Counted from the stretch's first letter, positions 54,531 through 64,000 are shown. The stretch: DNA of 64,000 nucleotides from Aestuariivivens sediminicola (GCF_022662015.1 NZ_JAKMCM010000002.1:496001-560000); one strand, 5' to 3'. Made by a program: numbers and translations. The notes: generated by a model from the letters alone, not told the origin.

Positions 54531-54964
54531 CCTTTAGAAATGTTATCGGACAGCTCATTTTCATCCGCATGATGCCATGGGAAATGTTGTTCAAGTGCTT
54601 CACCGGCTTTTAAAATGCCCGCTACGAGCCCTTTCTTGAAATGTCCCGATTTAAAATGAAGCTGAATACTATCTTTTGTACTGTTCCAGAAGTCTTTGGG
54701 GACGACATCGTTTATGCCCTTATCCCCATAAATAACGAATTGCCTGTCCTTTACCGCCACATAGATCAGGACGCCATTCTGCGCTTTGGTATTATCCATT
54801 TTTAAAAAATGAAATACTTCAAGGGCGCGATCAAAAGGGTCTGTGTTCGCCGAATGTTCTATGTGAACGCGAATTTCACCGGAAGTATTTTTTTCAGCGG
54901 TTCGGATGGCTTCAATGACTTCCTGTTCTTCTTCAGGGCTAAGAAAATCTTCAACAGCAGACAT
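54527..54964 (-). CDS. TPM-domain protein
   Basis: This 145-residue protein consists of a TPM domain (EEQEVIEAIRTAEKNTSGEIRVHIEH, NGVLIYVAVKDRQFVIYGDKGIND) without a signal peptide or clear membrane segment. It lies 6 bases after lemA and overlaps the next TPM gene by 4 bases. Its partners are probably LemA and the larger TPM protein; the biochemical role is unknown. Confidence 0.88.
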   Translation of the reverse strand: MSAVEDFLSPEEEQEVIEAIRTAEKNTSGEIRVHIEHSANTDPFDRALEVFHFLKMDNTKAQNGVLIYVAVKDRQFVIYGDKGINDVVPKDFWNSTKDSIQLHFKSGHFKKGLVAGILKAGEALEQHFPWHHADENELSDNISKG

Positions 54965-54970
54965 CAGGAA

Positions 54971-55567
54971 CTAATTAAAATCGAAATCGACATCAACAGG
55001 CTGGTCGGCACCCGCTTCTGAATCGAAATAGGGTTTGCCATCAAAATTTAAAAGACCGGCCAATAGCGAATTCGGAAAGGTCTTCACATGCACGTTGTAT
55101 GGTTTTATGGCCTCATTATATCGTGTCCTGGCTGTTTGGATCGTATTTTCGGTACTTGTCAGTTCATCCTGTAGTTTCAAAAAGTTCTGATTGGCTTTAA
55201 GGTCAGGATAGCGTTCCACGGTTACCAAAAGACTTTTCAATGCGCCACTTAATCCCCCTTGTACCTGGTTGTACTGTGCCAGTTGTTCGGGAGTAATGTT
55301 ATTTGGGTCTATGCTGATAGAAGTTGCCTTGGCGCGCGCTTCGATAACATCGGTTAATGTTTTGCGTTCAAAATCGGCTGCTCCCTGCACGGTTTTCACG
55401 AGATTGCCAATAAGGTCGTTTCTACGTTGATAGGCTGTTTGAACGTTTCCCCAGGCCTCGCCAACATTTTCATTCATGCTAATGGCCGTATTATTAAATC
55501 CTTTACCCCAGGAATAAAGACCGAAGACAATAATGGCTAAAATAATCCACGGAAGAAATTTTTTCAT
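54971..55567 (-). CDS. lemA: LemA-family membrane protein
   Basis: This 198-residue protein has an N-terminal membrane anchor (FLPWIILAIIVFGLYSW) and a long helical LemA domain (ENVGEAWGNVQTAYQRRNDLIGNLVKTV, RYPDLKANQNFLKLQDELTSTENTI, FPNSLLAGLLNF). LemA proteins are widespread and poorly understood; the operon with two TPM proteins is a recurring pattern. Confidence 0.95.
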   Translation of the reverse strand: MKKFLPWIILAIIVFGLYSWGKGFNNTAISMNENVGEAWGNVQTAYQRRNDLIGNLVKTVQGAADFERKTLTDVIEARAKATSISIDPNNITPEQLAQYNQVQGGLSGALKSLLVTVERYPDLKANQNFLKLQDELTSTENTIQTARTRYNEAIKPYNVHVKTFPNSLLAGLLNFDGKPYFDSEAGADQPVDVDFDFN

Positions 55568-55601
55568 AATATAGTGTTTTGAAGTTGTACCTGATAGGTT
55601 T

Positions 55602-55619
55602 ACATTTCACGTGAAATGT
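55602..55619. promoter_or_regulatory. parS-like 18-bp palindrome
   Basis: ACATTTCACGTGAAATGT is a perfect palindrome. Its core TTTCACGTGAAA equals the core of the chromosomal ParB site (consensus TGTTTCACGTGAAACA), and only the next base pair on each side differs (A/T instead of G/C). It overlaps the first base of the MerR-gene stop codon and lies 34 bases before lemA. It could be a degenerate parS or an operator for lemA. Confidence 0.45.
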
Positions 55620-55948
55620 TACAAATGCTGCTTGATTTTTATAAGTTGGTGTTTTACCTGTTCCAGTTTTTCAATAATCTCGAAGTTGCTAAGCGCCTCC
55701 TTTTTATCTTCTTTCAAATGTATTTTAGCCCCTTCTAAAGTAAAACCGCGCTCTTTGACCAAATGATAAATATATTTGAGATGCTTTAGGTCCTCCGGTG
55801 TAAACTTGCGATTCCCTTTGGCATTTTTTTTAGGTTTTAGAATATCAAACTCCTTTTCCCAAAAGCGAATCAACGAGGTGTTTACCTTGAATGCCCTGGC
55901 CACTTCGCCAATGCTGTAATACCGCTTTTCAGGAAGTTCTATATGCAT
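55619..55948 (-). CDS. MerR-type small DNA-binding protein
   Basis: This 109-residue protein is a MerR-family winged helix (YYSIGEVARAFKVNTSLIRFWEKEFDIL, then the KNAKGNRKFTPEDLKHLKYI wing) with a short C-terminal helix (ALSNFEIIEKLEQVKHQLIKI) suited to dimerisation. There is no effector domain. Its start overlaps the stop of the M23 peptidase gene by one base (TAATG). The target genes are unknown. Confidence 0.9.
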   Translation of the reverse strand: MHIELPEKRYYSIGEVARAFKVNTSLIRFWEKEFDILKPKKNAKGNRKFTPEDLKHLKYIYHLVKERGFTLEGAKIHLKEDKKEALSNFEIIEKLEQVKHQLIKIKQHL

Positions 55949-56919
55949 TAGTCTAAAGATTGATTTTCGAGTGAGGCACGTTCTAATAATATAGCGAATT
56001 CCTCTGCCGTTAAACTACCGTAGTAAAAGTTAATCGGGTTGATGCGTCGGTCGTCCTTAAAGATTTCATAATGTAGATGGGGGGCCTGAGAACGCCCTGT
56101 GCTACCAATAAAACCAATAAGGTCACCACGTTTAACCTTCTGATTTCGCTTTACATTGTATTTGTACAGGTGTGCATACAAGCTTACATATCCATAACCA
56201 TGATCAATCCGAATATGCCTTCCATAGCCTGTTGCTCTGGCATCCGCCCTGACCACAACACCATCGCCCGTTGCATAAACCGGGGTGCCCCGTGGTGCGG
56301 TAAAGTCCATGCCCCAATGCATTTTTCTCGCCTTGGTGAATGGATCGGAACGCATCCCAAACCCAGAGGCCATCCGGGTTAAATCTTTATTGTTTACGGG
56401 TTGAATCGCTGGAATCGCAGCCAGCAGTTTTTCTTTCTCCTCAGCTAATTTGGCAATTTCATCTAAGGATTTCGATTGCACGACAATTTGCTTCTGTAAA
56501 ATATCCAATCGTTTGCTACTTTCAACGATCAGTTTTGAATTGTCATAACCCTCGAGGTTTTTATACCTGTTGATTCCCCCAAAACCCGCTTTACGCTGCT
56601 CCTCAGGAATAGGGTTGGCCTCAAAATACACACGATAGATGTTATTGTCTCTATCTTCAATGTTTTCCAAAACCCTTTCAGCCTGTTCCATTTTTTTGTT
56701 CAGAATACCAAACTGTAGCTGCATGTTCTGTAATTCACGCTTTAAAGCACGCTCTTTTGGGGATTCGACATACTGGCTCGCAATGAAAACAAAAATAAAC
56801 CCGAAGATGGCAGATGCGAGAATAAACATGGAGGCGTACTTCAACGTGGTTCGCTTTTTACGCTCAATTTTTCTGTAGCTCAGTGACTCCGGATCGTAAT
56901 AATATTTTACTCTGCTCAT
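55948..56919 (-). CDS. M23-family peptidoglycan endopeptidase
   Basis: This 323-residue membrane-anchored protein cuts peptidoglycan cross-links or activates other hydrolases. A cytoplasmic N-terminus of about 28 residues and one membrane helix (ASMFILASAIFGFIFVFIAS) precede a coiled-coil (about 60-180). The M23 domain (about 190-305) has both metal-binding motifs, HWGMDF and HLHYE, plus GRHIRIDHGYGYVSLYAHL. The zinc ligands look intact, so it is probably an active enzyme. It resembles flavobacterial proteins in length and layout. Confidence 0.93.
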   Translation of the reverse strand: MSRVKYYYDPESLSYRKIERKKRTTLKYASMFILASAIFGFIFVFIASQYVESPKERALKRELQNMQLQFGILNKKMEQAERVLENIEDRDNNIYRVYFEANPIPEEQRKAGFGGINRYKNLEGYDNSKLIVESSKRLDILQKQIVVQSKSLDEIAKLAEEKEKLLAAIPAIQPVNNKDLTRMASGFGMRSDPFTKARKMHWGMDFTAPRGTPVYATGDGVVVRADARATGYGRHIRIDHGYGYVSLYAHLYKYNVKRNQKVKRGDLIGFIGSTGRSQAPHLHYEIFKDDRRINPINFYYGSLTAEEFAILLERASLENQSLD

Positions 56920-57263
56920 TACCTGGTTTACAGTTTTATTTCAGACTTTATAAGTGTTTATCATCTGTTTTCACGGCCTTCATAAATGTTCATTCGACAA
57001 ATAGTCATCTGTTTAAGGTCTGATGCCATTCCCATTTATGAATTATGTAGCTTCGTCTCCTTGCTAAGAATCATTTCAAATGAAAAAATTCATGTACTTT
57101 TGCTTTCAATTAAAACAACAAGGTCTTAGTGTTTTTAAGCAAACGCAAAACGCGATAAAAAAGTATCACTAATTTCAATGATTCCCAAACGCGTTAAGGC
57201 GAGTAAAGATAAAAATTGTTTTGTTAATAATGTATTAAAAAGAAAACGCATTACTAAAAGTAA
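56920..57263. other. Long divergent leader between the M23 gene and alaS
   Basis: These 344 bases contain the alaS promoter box TACTTTTG (57095-57102) and a leader of about 155 bases. The leader includes a short K/R-rich reading frame (57178-57267). Nothing resembling a T-box or other known riboswitch was recognised. Confidence 0.5.
57095..57102 (+). promoter_or_regulatory. -7 box TACTTTTG of alaS
   Basis: A perfect TAnnTTTG match far upstream (162 bases) of the alaS start; the TTTG partner is not clear. Confidence 0.4.
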
Positions 57264-57267
57264 ATGA
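57178..57267 (+). CDS. Possible 29-residue basic leader peptide before alaS
   Basis: A short frame starting ATG at 57178 encodes a very basic peptide (starting [12 protein letters not shown], ending RKRITKSK), and its stop overlaps the alaS start codon as ATGA. Such coupling is suggestive of translation reinitiation, but a chance AT-rich frame is just as likely. Confidence 0.2.
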   Translation: MIPKRVKASKDKNCFVNNVLKRKRITKSK

Positions 57268-59897
57268 AGTCACGAGAAGTTCGCTCCAAATTTTTAAGCT
57301 TTTTTGAAGCCAAGAAACATACTATAGTCCCTTCTGCTCCGATGGTGGTTAAGGATGACCCCACCTTGATGTTTGTCAATTCCGGAATGGCTCCGTTTAA
57401 AGAGTATTTTTTAGGAAATGCAAAACCGAAGCACAATCGCATAGCCGATTCTCAGAAGTGTTTAAGGGTTTCAGGAAAGCACAATGATTTAGAGGAGGTA
57501 GGATACGACACCTATCATCACACCCTTTTTGAAATGTTGGGTAACTGGAGTTTTGGTCATCCCGACCATCCGGAAGCCGGATATTTTAAAAAGGAGGCTA
57601 TAGCCTGGGCATGGGAGTTGTTAACGGAGGTTTACGGCATTCAAAAGGACATGCTCTATGTTACCATATTTGAAGGGGATGAGGAGGATAAGATTCCCAT
57701 GGATACAGAGGCCTTGAATTTTTGGAAGAGCCATATCGCTGAAGATCGGATTCTTAAAGGGAATAAAAAAGATAATTTTTGGGAGATGGGCGAGCAGGGA
57801 CCCTGTGGTCCATGTAGTGAAATTCACGTCGATATTCGCCCGGCAGAGGAAAAATCGAAGATACCGGGAAGGGAATTGGTTAATAAAGATCACCCCCAGG
57901 TTGTAGAGATCTGGAACCTGGTATTCATCCAATACAATCGCAAGGCTAGCGGAAGCCTTGAAGTTTTGCCGGCAAGGCATATCGATACAGGTATGGGTTT
58001 TGAACGTTTATGTATGGTTTTACAGGGTGTTCAAAGTAATTATGACACGGATGTGTTTACCCCTTTGATCAAGGAAATTGAGGGGATTTCCCATAAGACC
58101 TATGGTGCTGATGAGAAGACCAATGTCGCTATAAGGGTCGTTGCAGACCATGTTCGTGCCGTGGCCTTTTCCATTGCGGATGGCCAATTGCCCAGTAATA
58201 CAGGTGCGGGTTACGTGATACGTCGCATTTTACGTCGGGCAGTACGCTACGGTTTCACGTTTTTGGAATTAAAGTCACCATTCATCTATAGATTGGCCGA
58301 TGTATTGAGTGATACCATGGGCGAGGCGTTTCCGGAACTCAAAACACAAAGGCATCTTATTGAAAATGTGATTAAGGAAGAAGAGCAATCCTTTCTCAGG
58401 ACTTTAGATCAGGGATTGGTGCTCTTAAATGGCATTGTTGAAGAAACCAAAGGGACAGTGGTTTCAGGGGAGAAGGTGTTTGAGTTATATGACACCTATG
58501 GATTTCCGGTAGATTTGACGGCCTTGATTCTTTCTGAAAAGGGGATGAATTTGGATGAAGAGGGATTTAATGTCGAACTTCGAAAGCAAAAGGAGCGTTC
58601 TCGTAAGGCCGGTGAAATGTCTACGGGGGATTGGACGGTCTTAAATGAAAATGAAGAAGAAGCATTTATAGGTTACGATAGCTTACAGGCACAGGTCAGA
58701 ATAACGCGATATCGAAAGGTGAGCTCGAAAAAAGAAGGGGAGATCTACCAACTTGTGTTTGATAAAACACCATTTTATCCCGAGGGTGGTGGCCAGGTGG
58801 GCGATAAGGGCTATTTAGAAGACCAACACGGCGATGTGGTCTACATTATAGATACCAGGAAGGAGAATAATGTGATTATCCATTTTGCCAAGACGTTGCC
58901 AACTCATATGGATGAGGTGTTTACTGCTGTTGTCGATGCTAAACAGCGCTACAGAACCGAATGCAATCATTCGGCAACCCATCTCTTACACCAGGCCTTA
59001 AGGTCGGTTTTAGGAACACATGTGGAGCAAAAGGGGAGTGCGGTGCACTCTAAATATTTAAGATTTGATTTTTCACATTTTTCAAAACTTAGCCCTGAAG
59101 AATTACAAAAGGTAGAAAACTTTGTGAATGAACGTATTGATGGGAAGATTCCCCTGGAAGAACAGCGGAACATTCCCAAGCAGCAGGCTTTGGCTCAAGG
59201 TGCTATGAGTCTTTTCGGGGAAAAATATGGCGATACGGTACGCACGGTTCGCTTTGGTACCTCTATCGAGTTGTGTGGTGGAACACATGTAAAGAACACG
59301 GCCGACATATGGCATTTCAAAATTATCTCGGAGGGTGCAGTGGCAGCGGGTATTCGACGAATAGAGGCCATTACCAACGACGCGGTAAAAGATTTTTTTA
59401 AGGAAAACAACCAGGCGTATTCTGAGATCAGGGCCTTACTCAACAATACGAAGGAACCGGTTAAGGCCTTACAACATTTGCAGGATGAGAATGCAGATCT
59501 AAAGAAGCAGATAGAAGCCTTATTGAAAGACAAGGCCAGGACCATTAAAGAAGAATTGAAAAATGAATTGACCGAAATTAATGGGATTCGGTTTCTTGCA
59601 AAACAATTGGATTTGGATGCGGCCGGTTTAAAGGATATAGCATTCGAATTAGGAAGTCAGGTAGACAATCTGTTTTTGTTATTGGCTGCCGAAAAGGAGG
59701 GTAAAGCCCTATTGTCTTGTTATATTTCGAAAGAATTGGTGTCGAACAAAGGTCTGCATGCAGGCCAGGTGGTTCGGGAATTGGGTCAATATATTCAAGG
59801 TGGCGGAGGAGGCCAACCCTTTTTCGCAACAGCAGGTGGTAAACATCCGGAAGGTATTCCCGAGGCATTGAAAAAGGTCCGGTCTTACCTGAATTAA
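57264..59897 (+). CDS. alaS: Alanyl-tRNA synthetase
   Basis: The 877-residue class II synthetase charges tRNA-Ala. The catalytic domain starts at [20 protein letters not shown] and includes the class II motifs near [19 protein letters not shown] and [13 protein letters not shown]. The editing domain has the zinc histidines of [13 protein letters not shown] and the cysteine/histidine of [11 protein letters not shown]. The C-Ala domain ends with [19 protein letters not shown]. Length and domain order are normal for the family. Confidence 0.98.
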   Translation: MKSREVRSKFLSFFEAKKHTIVPSAPMVVKDDPTLMFVNSGMAPFKEYFLGNAKPKHNRIADSQKCLRVSGKHNDLEEVGYDTYHHTLFEMLGNWSFGHPDHPEAGYFKKEAIAWAWELLTEVYGIQKDMLYVTIFEGDEEDKIPMDTEALNFWKSHIAEDRILKGNKKDNFWEMGEQGPCGPCSEIHVDIRPAEEKSKIPGRELVNKDHPQVVEIWNLVFIQYNRKASGSLEVLPARHIDTGMGFERLCMVLQGVQSNYDTDVFTPLIKEIEGISHKTYGADEKTNVAIRVVADHVRAVAFSIADGQLPSNTGAGYVIRRILRRAVRYGFTFLELKSPFIYRLADVLSDTMGEAFPELKTQRHLIENVIKEEEQSFLRTLDQGLVLLNGIVEETKGTVVSGEKVFELYDTYGFPVDLTALILSEKGMNLDEEGFNVELRKQKERSRKAGEMSTGDWTVLNENEEEAFIGYDSLQAQVRITRYRKVSSKKEGEIYQLVFDKTPFYPEGGGQVGDKGYLEDQHGDVVYIIDTRKENNVIIHFAKTLPTHMDEVFTAVVDAKQRYRTECNHSATHLLHQALRSVLGTHVEQKGSAVHSKYLRFDFSHFSKLSPEELQKVENFVNERIDGKIPLEEQRNIPKQQALAQGAMSLFGEKYGDTVRTVRFGTSIELCGGTHVKNTADIWHFKIISEGAVAAGIRRIEAITNDAVKDFFKENNQAYSEIRALLNNTKEPVKALQHLQDENADLKKQIEALLKDKARTIKEELKNELTEINGIRFLAKQLDLDAAGLKDIAFELGSQVDNLFLLLAAEKEGKALLSCYISKELVSNKGLHAGQVVRELGQYIQGGGGGQPFFATAGGKHPEGIPEALKKVRSYLN

Positions 59898-60020
59898 TAC
59901 ACCAACAGGCCATTAATTTGATTCTTGTTTTCATATGCCAAAAGCTCATGACCCTCTCGTTCTGAAGCTATGATTAGTTAGAATAGGACATCCCTGAACG
60001 AGAATTAACAGCGAAAACCG

Positions 60021-60980
60021 ATGAAACTTCAAACTACAATACCATTAGAACAGCGTTCAGAGCATCTCCTGGACTATGATGCTCGCGTAGTGTTAATTGG
60101 TTCTTGCTTTGTAGAACATATCGGCGAAAAACTGGCTTACTATAAGTTTCCTACCTTTCAAAATCCTTTCGGAATCGTATTTCACCCAAAAGCTGTTGAA
60201 ACGGTTGTGGCTCGTTCTTTTAGTAAGATCCCTTATACTGAAGAGGCTATTTTTCAACATAATGGGTTGTGGCATTGTTTTGATGCACATTCGAAATGGA
60301 GTAGTGCATCCAAAAGTGATCTCATCCATAACCTGAACCAGCAGGTCCATAAAACGGCTGAGCATCTGCGTAACGCGACGCACGTCATCCTAACCCTGGG
60401 AACGGCATGGGCATATCGTCACATTAAAACGAATGCCCTTGTGGCCAATTGTCATAAAGTACCCCAGAAGCAATTTAGAAAAGAATTGTTGTCAATCGCG
60501 TCTATAGTTCATTCGTTGCGCTATACAACCGATTTAATAAAAGCCATGAATCCGAATACCGCTGTTATATTTACCGTATCGCCCGTACGTCATATTAAGG
60601 ACGGTTTTGTTGAAAACACCCGCAGCAAGGCACATCTTATTGCTGCAATACACGAGTTGCTGTCATCTCAGCCTGAATCCAAAGGGTTTTACTATTTCCC
60701 TTCCTACGAGATCATGTTGGATGAACTGCGCGACTATCGTTTTTACAAGGAAGATCTGGTACACCCCAATACCACTGCAATAACCTATATCTGGGATAAA
60801 TTTAAAAAGGTATGGATGGAAGAAGATACCATAAAAACAATGACCGCTATTGAGGACATTCAAAAGGGCCTTGCGCATAAACCCTTCCATCCGGATTCTG
60901 AAGCACATGAGAAGTTTCTTCGGAAATTAGAACAGAAGAAGATGACCCTTCTGCAGCGTTACCCACACCTGTCATTTTAG
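60021..60980 (+). CDS. GSCFA-family protein
   Basis: The 319-residue protein carries the GSCFA motif (VVLIGSCFVEHIGEKL) that names the family, and has an SGNH-hydrolase-like layout with LTLGTAWAYRH and a C-terminal DLVHPN motif supplying the possible D/H pair. No signal peptide is seen. The family is common in Bacteroidetes and is of unproven activity, perhaps an esterase or acyltransferase. It stands alone between alaS and the beta-propeller gene. Confidence 0.9.
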   Translation: MKLQTTIPLEQRSEHLLDYDARVVLIGSCFVEHIGEKLAYYKFPTFQNPFGIVFHPKAVETVVARSFSKIPYTEEAIFQHNGLWHCFDAHSKWSSASKSDLIHNLNQQVHKTAEHLRNATHVILTLGTAWAYRHIKTNALVANCHKVPQKQFRKELLSIASIVHSLRYTTDLIKAMNPNTAVIFTVSPVRHIKDGFVENTRSKAHLIAAIHELLSSQPESKGFYYFPSYEIMLDELRDYRFYKEDLVHPNTTAITYIWDKFKKVWMEEDTIKTMTAIEDIQKGLAHKPFHPDSEAHEKFLRKLEQKKMTLLQRYPHLSF

Positions 60981-61118
60981 TACTTTCGCTGATTGAAGTT
61001 ACTGTTTTGGTGACTACCTGACAATTAGTGTTCAAAAAATACGACATTCTGCGTATTGATTTCCATGGTTTTGAATTGCAATTTTGAAAAGCTATTAATT
61101 CAAAAAACAAAATCAACA

Positions 61119-62972
61119 ATGAGAACGCAAAACAAAATTATGATGTTGATAACGATGCTGTTATTAACGCATTTAGGATGGACGCAAAAAACCACACCGG
61201 ATTACCAATATGCCTTCGATGGTGCGGTAAAATGGCTCATACTTCATGAATCAGGCACATTATTGGCTTCGACAGGTGAAGCTTTAGCGGGAATTCGACC
61301 AAACAGCAGTACCGTGTCATTCAAATTTGATCGTCTTAAACGGGTTAAGGAAGAACATTTGGAGTTTGTACCCAATACACCCTATCTCATCGTTAAACCA
61401 CGAGGTATTTTCATGCACACTGTAGTGGTTGATGTTGTAAAGGGAACTATTGTTTTTGATTCCAAAGCCGAGGACTGGCAAAATGGGGTAACCAGTCGCT
61501 ATTTTATTAGTCCGGAAATGATGTTTGTCGTCAATGGAATGCACAAGGATCAGGCTTCAGGCAAATATACGGGAGGCGTAGGGCTTTACGATTTGAAAAC
61601 AGGAAAGCTGGTTAATATCTTCGAAAGAAAACCAACAAATCCCATGATGGGCGAGCCGGATGTTATGGGAGATGACATTGTAATACCGGGAGTAAAGAAT
61701 GTAGAGTGTTATTCTATTAGTTCAGGAGCTGTTAAATGGACTGCAGATATTAAAAATGCCACGAATATAATAACGAATGAGGTTACGAAAGAAATCTATG
61801 CGTTTCGCACCAAGGGCGATAATACCGTGGTCTATAAGATCAATGCTGAAAACGGAGCTTCTTTATGGCCGGAAGGCAACAAAATAAAAGGGGTCATTTC
61901 TAAAATTGAGTTTACAGATCATGGCCTGGCCATTGTTACGAACATATTAGGCGGAGGAAGTAAACTAGCCAGCAAACTGAAAGGTTCAGGTACCTCAAAA
62001 GTCTATTTGTTAGACTTCAATACAGGAGCAGATCTATGGGATAAATCACCAAAAACCAAGGGTATTATTAATCATTTTTATGTGGAGGATGATGGCATTA
62101 TTTTCGGGGTTTCAGACGGTGGGATCAATAAAATTGCCTTTGACGGTACACCGCGATGGAAAAAACCGCTTAAAACCGGTCCTGCGATTCAAATCATGGC
62201 CACAGTACCTGCCGGATTATTATATATTTCAGAAACTGATGCCGATATCATTGATATGCAAACAGGTGAATCGGTATTTGGAAAAGCCATTAAGTACAAG
62301 CGTTCGGAGGCAGTTGCCTCAACCTATGATAAAACACGGGATCGTTTTTTAATCACATGCAAAGACGGTGTCTACGAAATAGATGGTCAGAATGGGGAGT
62401 ATAATTTATTGACGGGCTCCATTCGGTTTGACGGTAAGGAGGACCCGACAGGAATTGAAGTCAGAACGCATGGTATTTTATTGACAGCCTCACAGAATTT
62501 AGAAATGTTGGGTTTCGATGGGGAGGAAAATTGGCATGTCTACCATCGCGCACCGGGTAAGAGTGCTTTTGGACTGGCCATTGTGGGTGCCTTAACATTG
62601 GCTACGGCATCGGCGGCCATTTCACACTCTGCAACAGCCGGATATATGAAAGGCGCAGGGGTGCCCTCTTATAACAGCACCGTGCAGTACCATGAGGAAA
62701 TGGCGGACACCTGGGCGAATGTGACAGATGCCGGATTTCAAGAAATGGCCAAGCGCTTTAAAGCGACCAAGGCTACGGCTAATTCCGCATTCATCTTAAC
62801 CAAAGTGGATGATGGTGTCGCCCTGGTAAAGGTAGATAAAGATTCCGGACAAACTTTAAATGAAATCGTCATCCAGGACAAGGATCCAATGTACGAAGTA
62901 GACGATATTGAGGGCTTTATGTATTTTAAGGATAAGGGAAATAACATAAGTGCCTTTAATTTAAACAAATAA
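61119..62972 (+). CDS. Exported PQQ-like beta-propeller repeat protein
   Basis: I use the ATG at 61119, which gives a normal signal peptide (MRTQNKIMMLITMLLLTHLGWTQ) and 617 residues. The open frame reaches back to a TTG at 61056. Repeated blade motifs such as GAVKWTADI, GASLWPEGN, GADLWDKSP and GTPRWKKPL show an outer-membrane-assembly (BamB)/PQQ-like propeller. Near residue 485-505 a hydrophobic alanine-rich stretch (LAIVGALTLATASAAI) interrupts the fold. No enzymatic residues are recognisable; a binding or scaffold role is likely. Confidence 0.82.
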   Translation: MRTQNKIMMLITMLLLTHLGWTQKTTPDYQYAFDGAVKWLILHESGTLLASTGEALAGIRPNSSTVSFKFDRLKRVKEEHLEFVPNTPYLIVKPRGIFMHTVVVDVVKGTIVFDSKAEDWQNGVTSRYFISPEMMFVVNGMHKDQASGKYTGGVGLYDLKTGKLVNIFERKPTNPMMGEPDVMGDDIVIPGVKNVECYSISSGAVKWTADIKNATNIITNEVTKEIYAFRTKGDNTVVYKINAENGASLWPEGNKIKGVISKIEFTDHGLAIVTNILGGGSKLASKLKGSGTSKVYLLDFNTGADLWDKSPKTKGIINHFYVEDDGIIFGVSDGGINKIAFDGTPRWKKPLKTGPAIQIMATVPAGLLYISETDADIIDMQTGESVFGKAIKYKRSEAVASTYDKTRDRFLITCKDGVYEIDGQNGEYNLLTGSIRFDGKEDPTGIEVRTHGILLTASQNLEMLGFDGEENWHVYHRAPGKSAFGLAIVGALTLATASAAISHSATAGYMKGAGVPSYNSTVQYHEEMADTWANVTDAGFQEMAKRFKATKATANSAFILTKVDDGVALVKVDKDSGQTLNEIVIQDKDPMYEVDDIEGFMYFKDKGNNISAFNLNK

Positions 62973-62998
62973 TCTTGTTGTTGAGATTTGTTTGATTG

Positions 62999-63034
62999 GG
63001 CGTAATAACCAGGTTATTGCGCTTAATCTTTTAT
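62999..63034 (+). terminator. Hairpin terminator after the beta-propeller gene
   Basis: AATAACC and GGTTATT, extended by a wobble pair and GCG/CGC, form an 11-step stem with a minimal loop, followed by TTAATCTTTT. Confidence 0.7.
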
Positions 63035-63200
63035 AAATGCCATTTTATCGAAAAAAAGCGTTTCGAAGTAGTTTTAGTTGTACATTTAATATGCTATTAA
63101 TCAGTTCATATAGGAAACACCGATGGCTATTCAAAATTAGTTGTTGGTGTTTTTTTTATAACGCTTTTACTGTGATAGCCTTTAACTGCAGTCATTAGTC

Positions 63201-63470
63201 ATGGTATTTAATTTGATTTTATATGCCCTGATACTTTTTGTTATTGGTGCAACTATGGTTGTTTTTTTCCGATTCAGGAAGTACAATAAGGCGTTCCGCT
63301 TTACCCATGCTACCTTACATAAGCGCTATTTCAGGGAACTACATAAAAGCAGGGAGCTTAAGGAAAAATTAAAACTGGATCAACAATCGGCTCGTGCATT
63401 GGCAGTTTCAAATTTTCAAATTACAAAGGCGCTTCTACTGCTCTGCGAAGGGCTCGTTGAGGACACTTAA
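63201..63470 (+). CDS. Small membrane protein, function unknown
   Basis: This 89-residue protein has one N-terminal membrane helix (LILYALILFVIGATMVVFF) and a basic, helical cytoplasmic tail (YFRELHKSRELKEKLKL). It is not recognised. A possible role in signalling or as a small regulatory protein is speculative. The gene has a 228-base AT-rich upstream gap with the preceding terminator in it. Confidence 0.5.
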   Translation: MVFNLILYALILFVIGATMVVFFRFRKYNKAFRFTHATLHKRYFRELHKSRELKEKLKLDQQSARALAVSNFQITKALLLLCEGLVEDT

Positions 63471-63605
63471 ACTGGCTATAGTTTATGTCAAAATTTTTGG
63501 GTTTTTGCATTTGGAATCACAATTAAAATTTCCACGCATCCGAATAATTGAAAAGTAAATTTTATTATATTACCTTACTTTGTTAGTGTTGGTAATTCAT
63601 CTTTC

Positions 63606-64000
63606 ATGTTAAAAACAATAGGTTTCACATGTTTTTCCATTCTGTGCTTCTTAAATGCCATGGCCCAGGAAAGGCTGCCGGTTATAGACAGTATTCATGC
63701 GAAATATCATTCAGAAACCAATCCGGTTTCACAATGCAATACCCTCTATGAAATTGGCACCTCCTATTTAAAGAGCAATATCGATTCGTCCCTTACAGCC
63801 TTTAAACAACTTGAAGCCTGTGCAAAGAAATTAAACAATGATACCTTAAGAATTAAAAGTTTTTTGGGTTTGGGAAAGGCTTATACGGATAAGTCGAAGT
63901 TGGATTCGGCGCAATCCTATTTTGATGATGCAGAACGATTAATTGAGACGATTCAGGCCAAAAGGTTCAAGAAAATACTTCATATCAATCGCGGCATCTT
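63606..64000 (+). CDS. N-terminus of an exported TPR-like protein, cut by the window edge
   Basis: An open frame from the ATG at 63606 runs off the window (131 codons). It begins with a signal peptide (MLKTIGFTCFSILCFLNAMAQ) and continues with helical repeats of TPR type (LGLGKAYTDKSKLDSAQSYF). Periplasmic TPR domains of this kind in Bacteroidetes often precede a membrane helix and a histidine kinase or LuxR-type output domain, but that part is not visible here. Confidence 0.75.
   Translation, partial: MLKTIGFTCFSILCFLNAMAQERLPVIDSIHAKYHSETNPVSQCNTLYEIGTSYLKSNIDSSLTAFKQLEACAKKLNNDTLRIKSFLGLGKAYTDKSKLDSAQSYFDDAERLIETIQAKRFKKILHINRGI

Overview
The window looks like the chromosome of a polysaccharide-degrading member of the Flavobacteriia (Bacteroidetes). 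The evidence is a SusC/SusD pair, a C-terminal type IX secretion (T9SS) sorting domain, many lipoproteins with Bacteroidetes-style lipoboxes, promoters of the TTTG-N19-TAnnTTTG type, a GSCFA protein, and the characteristic NagB/PIG-L fusion. No rRNA, tRNA, CRISPR array, IS element or phage gene was recognised.

Positions 1-27.4 kb are a pectin utilisation locus. From a divergent control region at 19.6-19.94 kb, a leftward operon runs SusC, SusD, a DUF4957/DUF5123-like surface lipoprotein, PL1 pectate lyase, GH28 polygalacturonase, DUF4861 protein, GH105 unsaturated uronyl hydrolase, GH43 and an esterase. A second leftward unit with its own promoter holds a 1573-residue T9SS-secreted CE8 pectin methylesterase and the start of a lipoprotein. 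The rightward operon runs exported cupin, Tat-exported Gfo/Idh/MocA oxidoreductase, a second oxidoreductase, a PL10-CE8 lyase/methylesterase fusion, CE12 acetylesterase, a second esterase and an EamA transporter. Together these could remove methyl and acetyl groups, cut homogalacturonan and rhamnogalacturonan, import oligomers through SusCD and hydrolyse unsaturated ends in the periplasm. All three transcription units carry the same operator-like motif (TGYAATCGATTRCA or close) at or just after the -7 box. No obvious matching regulator is encoded nearby.

Positions 27.5-37.3 kb hold amino-acid catabolism and odd neighbours. An AraC regulator is divergent from a probable hydroxyproline pathway (DapA-family deaminase, ketoglutarate semialdehyde dehydrogenase, 4-hydroxyproline epimerase; the D-hydroxyproline dehydrogenase is not present). 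A sulfatase follows, then an Lrp/AsnC regulator divergent from threonine dehydrogenase and 2-amino-3-ketobutyrate CoA ligase, then a CBM9-like protein. Both divergent regulator regions contain short direct repeats that look like binding sites.

Positions 37.3-44 kb are an amino-sugar cluster: a LacI regulator, a 28-bp perfect palindrome, then nucleotidyltransferase, NahK-like sugar kinase, FucP/NagP-type transporter and a NagB-PIG-L fusion. Positions 44.5-49 kb hold hutU and hutH with a divergent LysR regulator.

Positions 49-64 kb are mostly housekeeping: FKBP isomerase, Era, SIMPL protein, membrane protein, Der, two TPM-domain proteins, LemA, a MerR-type regulator, an M23 peptidase, AlaS, a GSCFA protein, an exported beta-propeller protein, a small membrane protein and the start of a TPR protein. 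A parS-like palindrome lies between the MerR-type gene and lemA.
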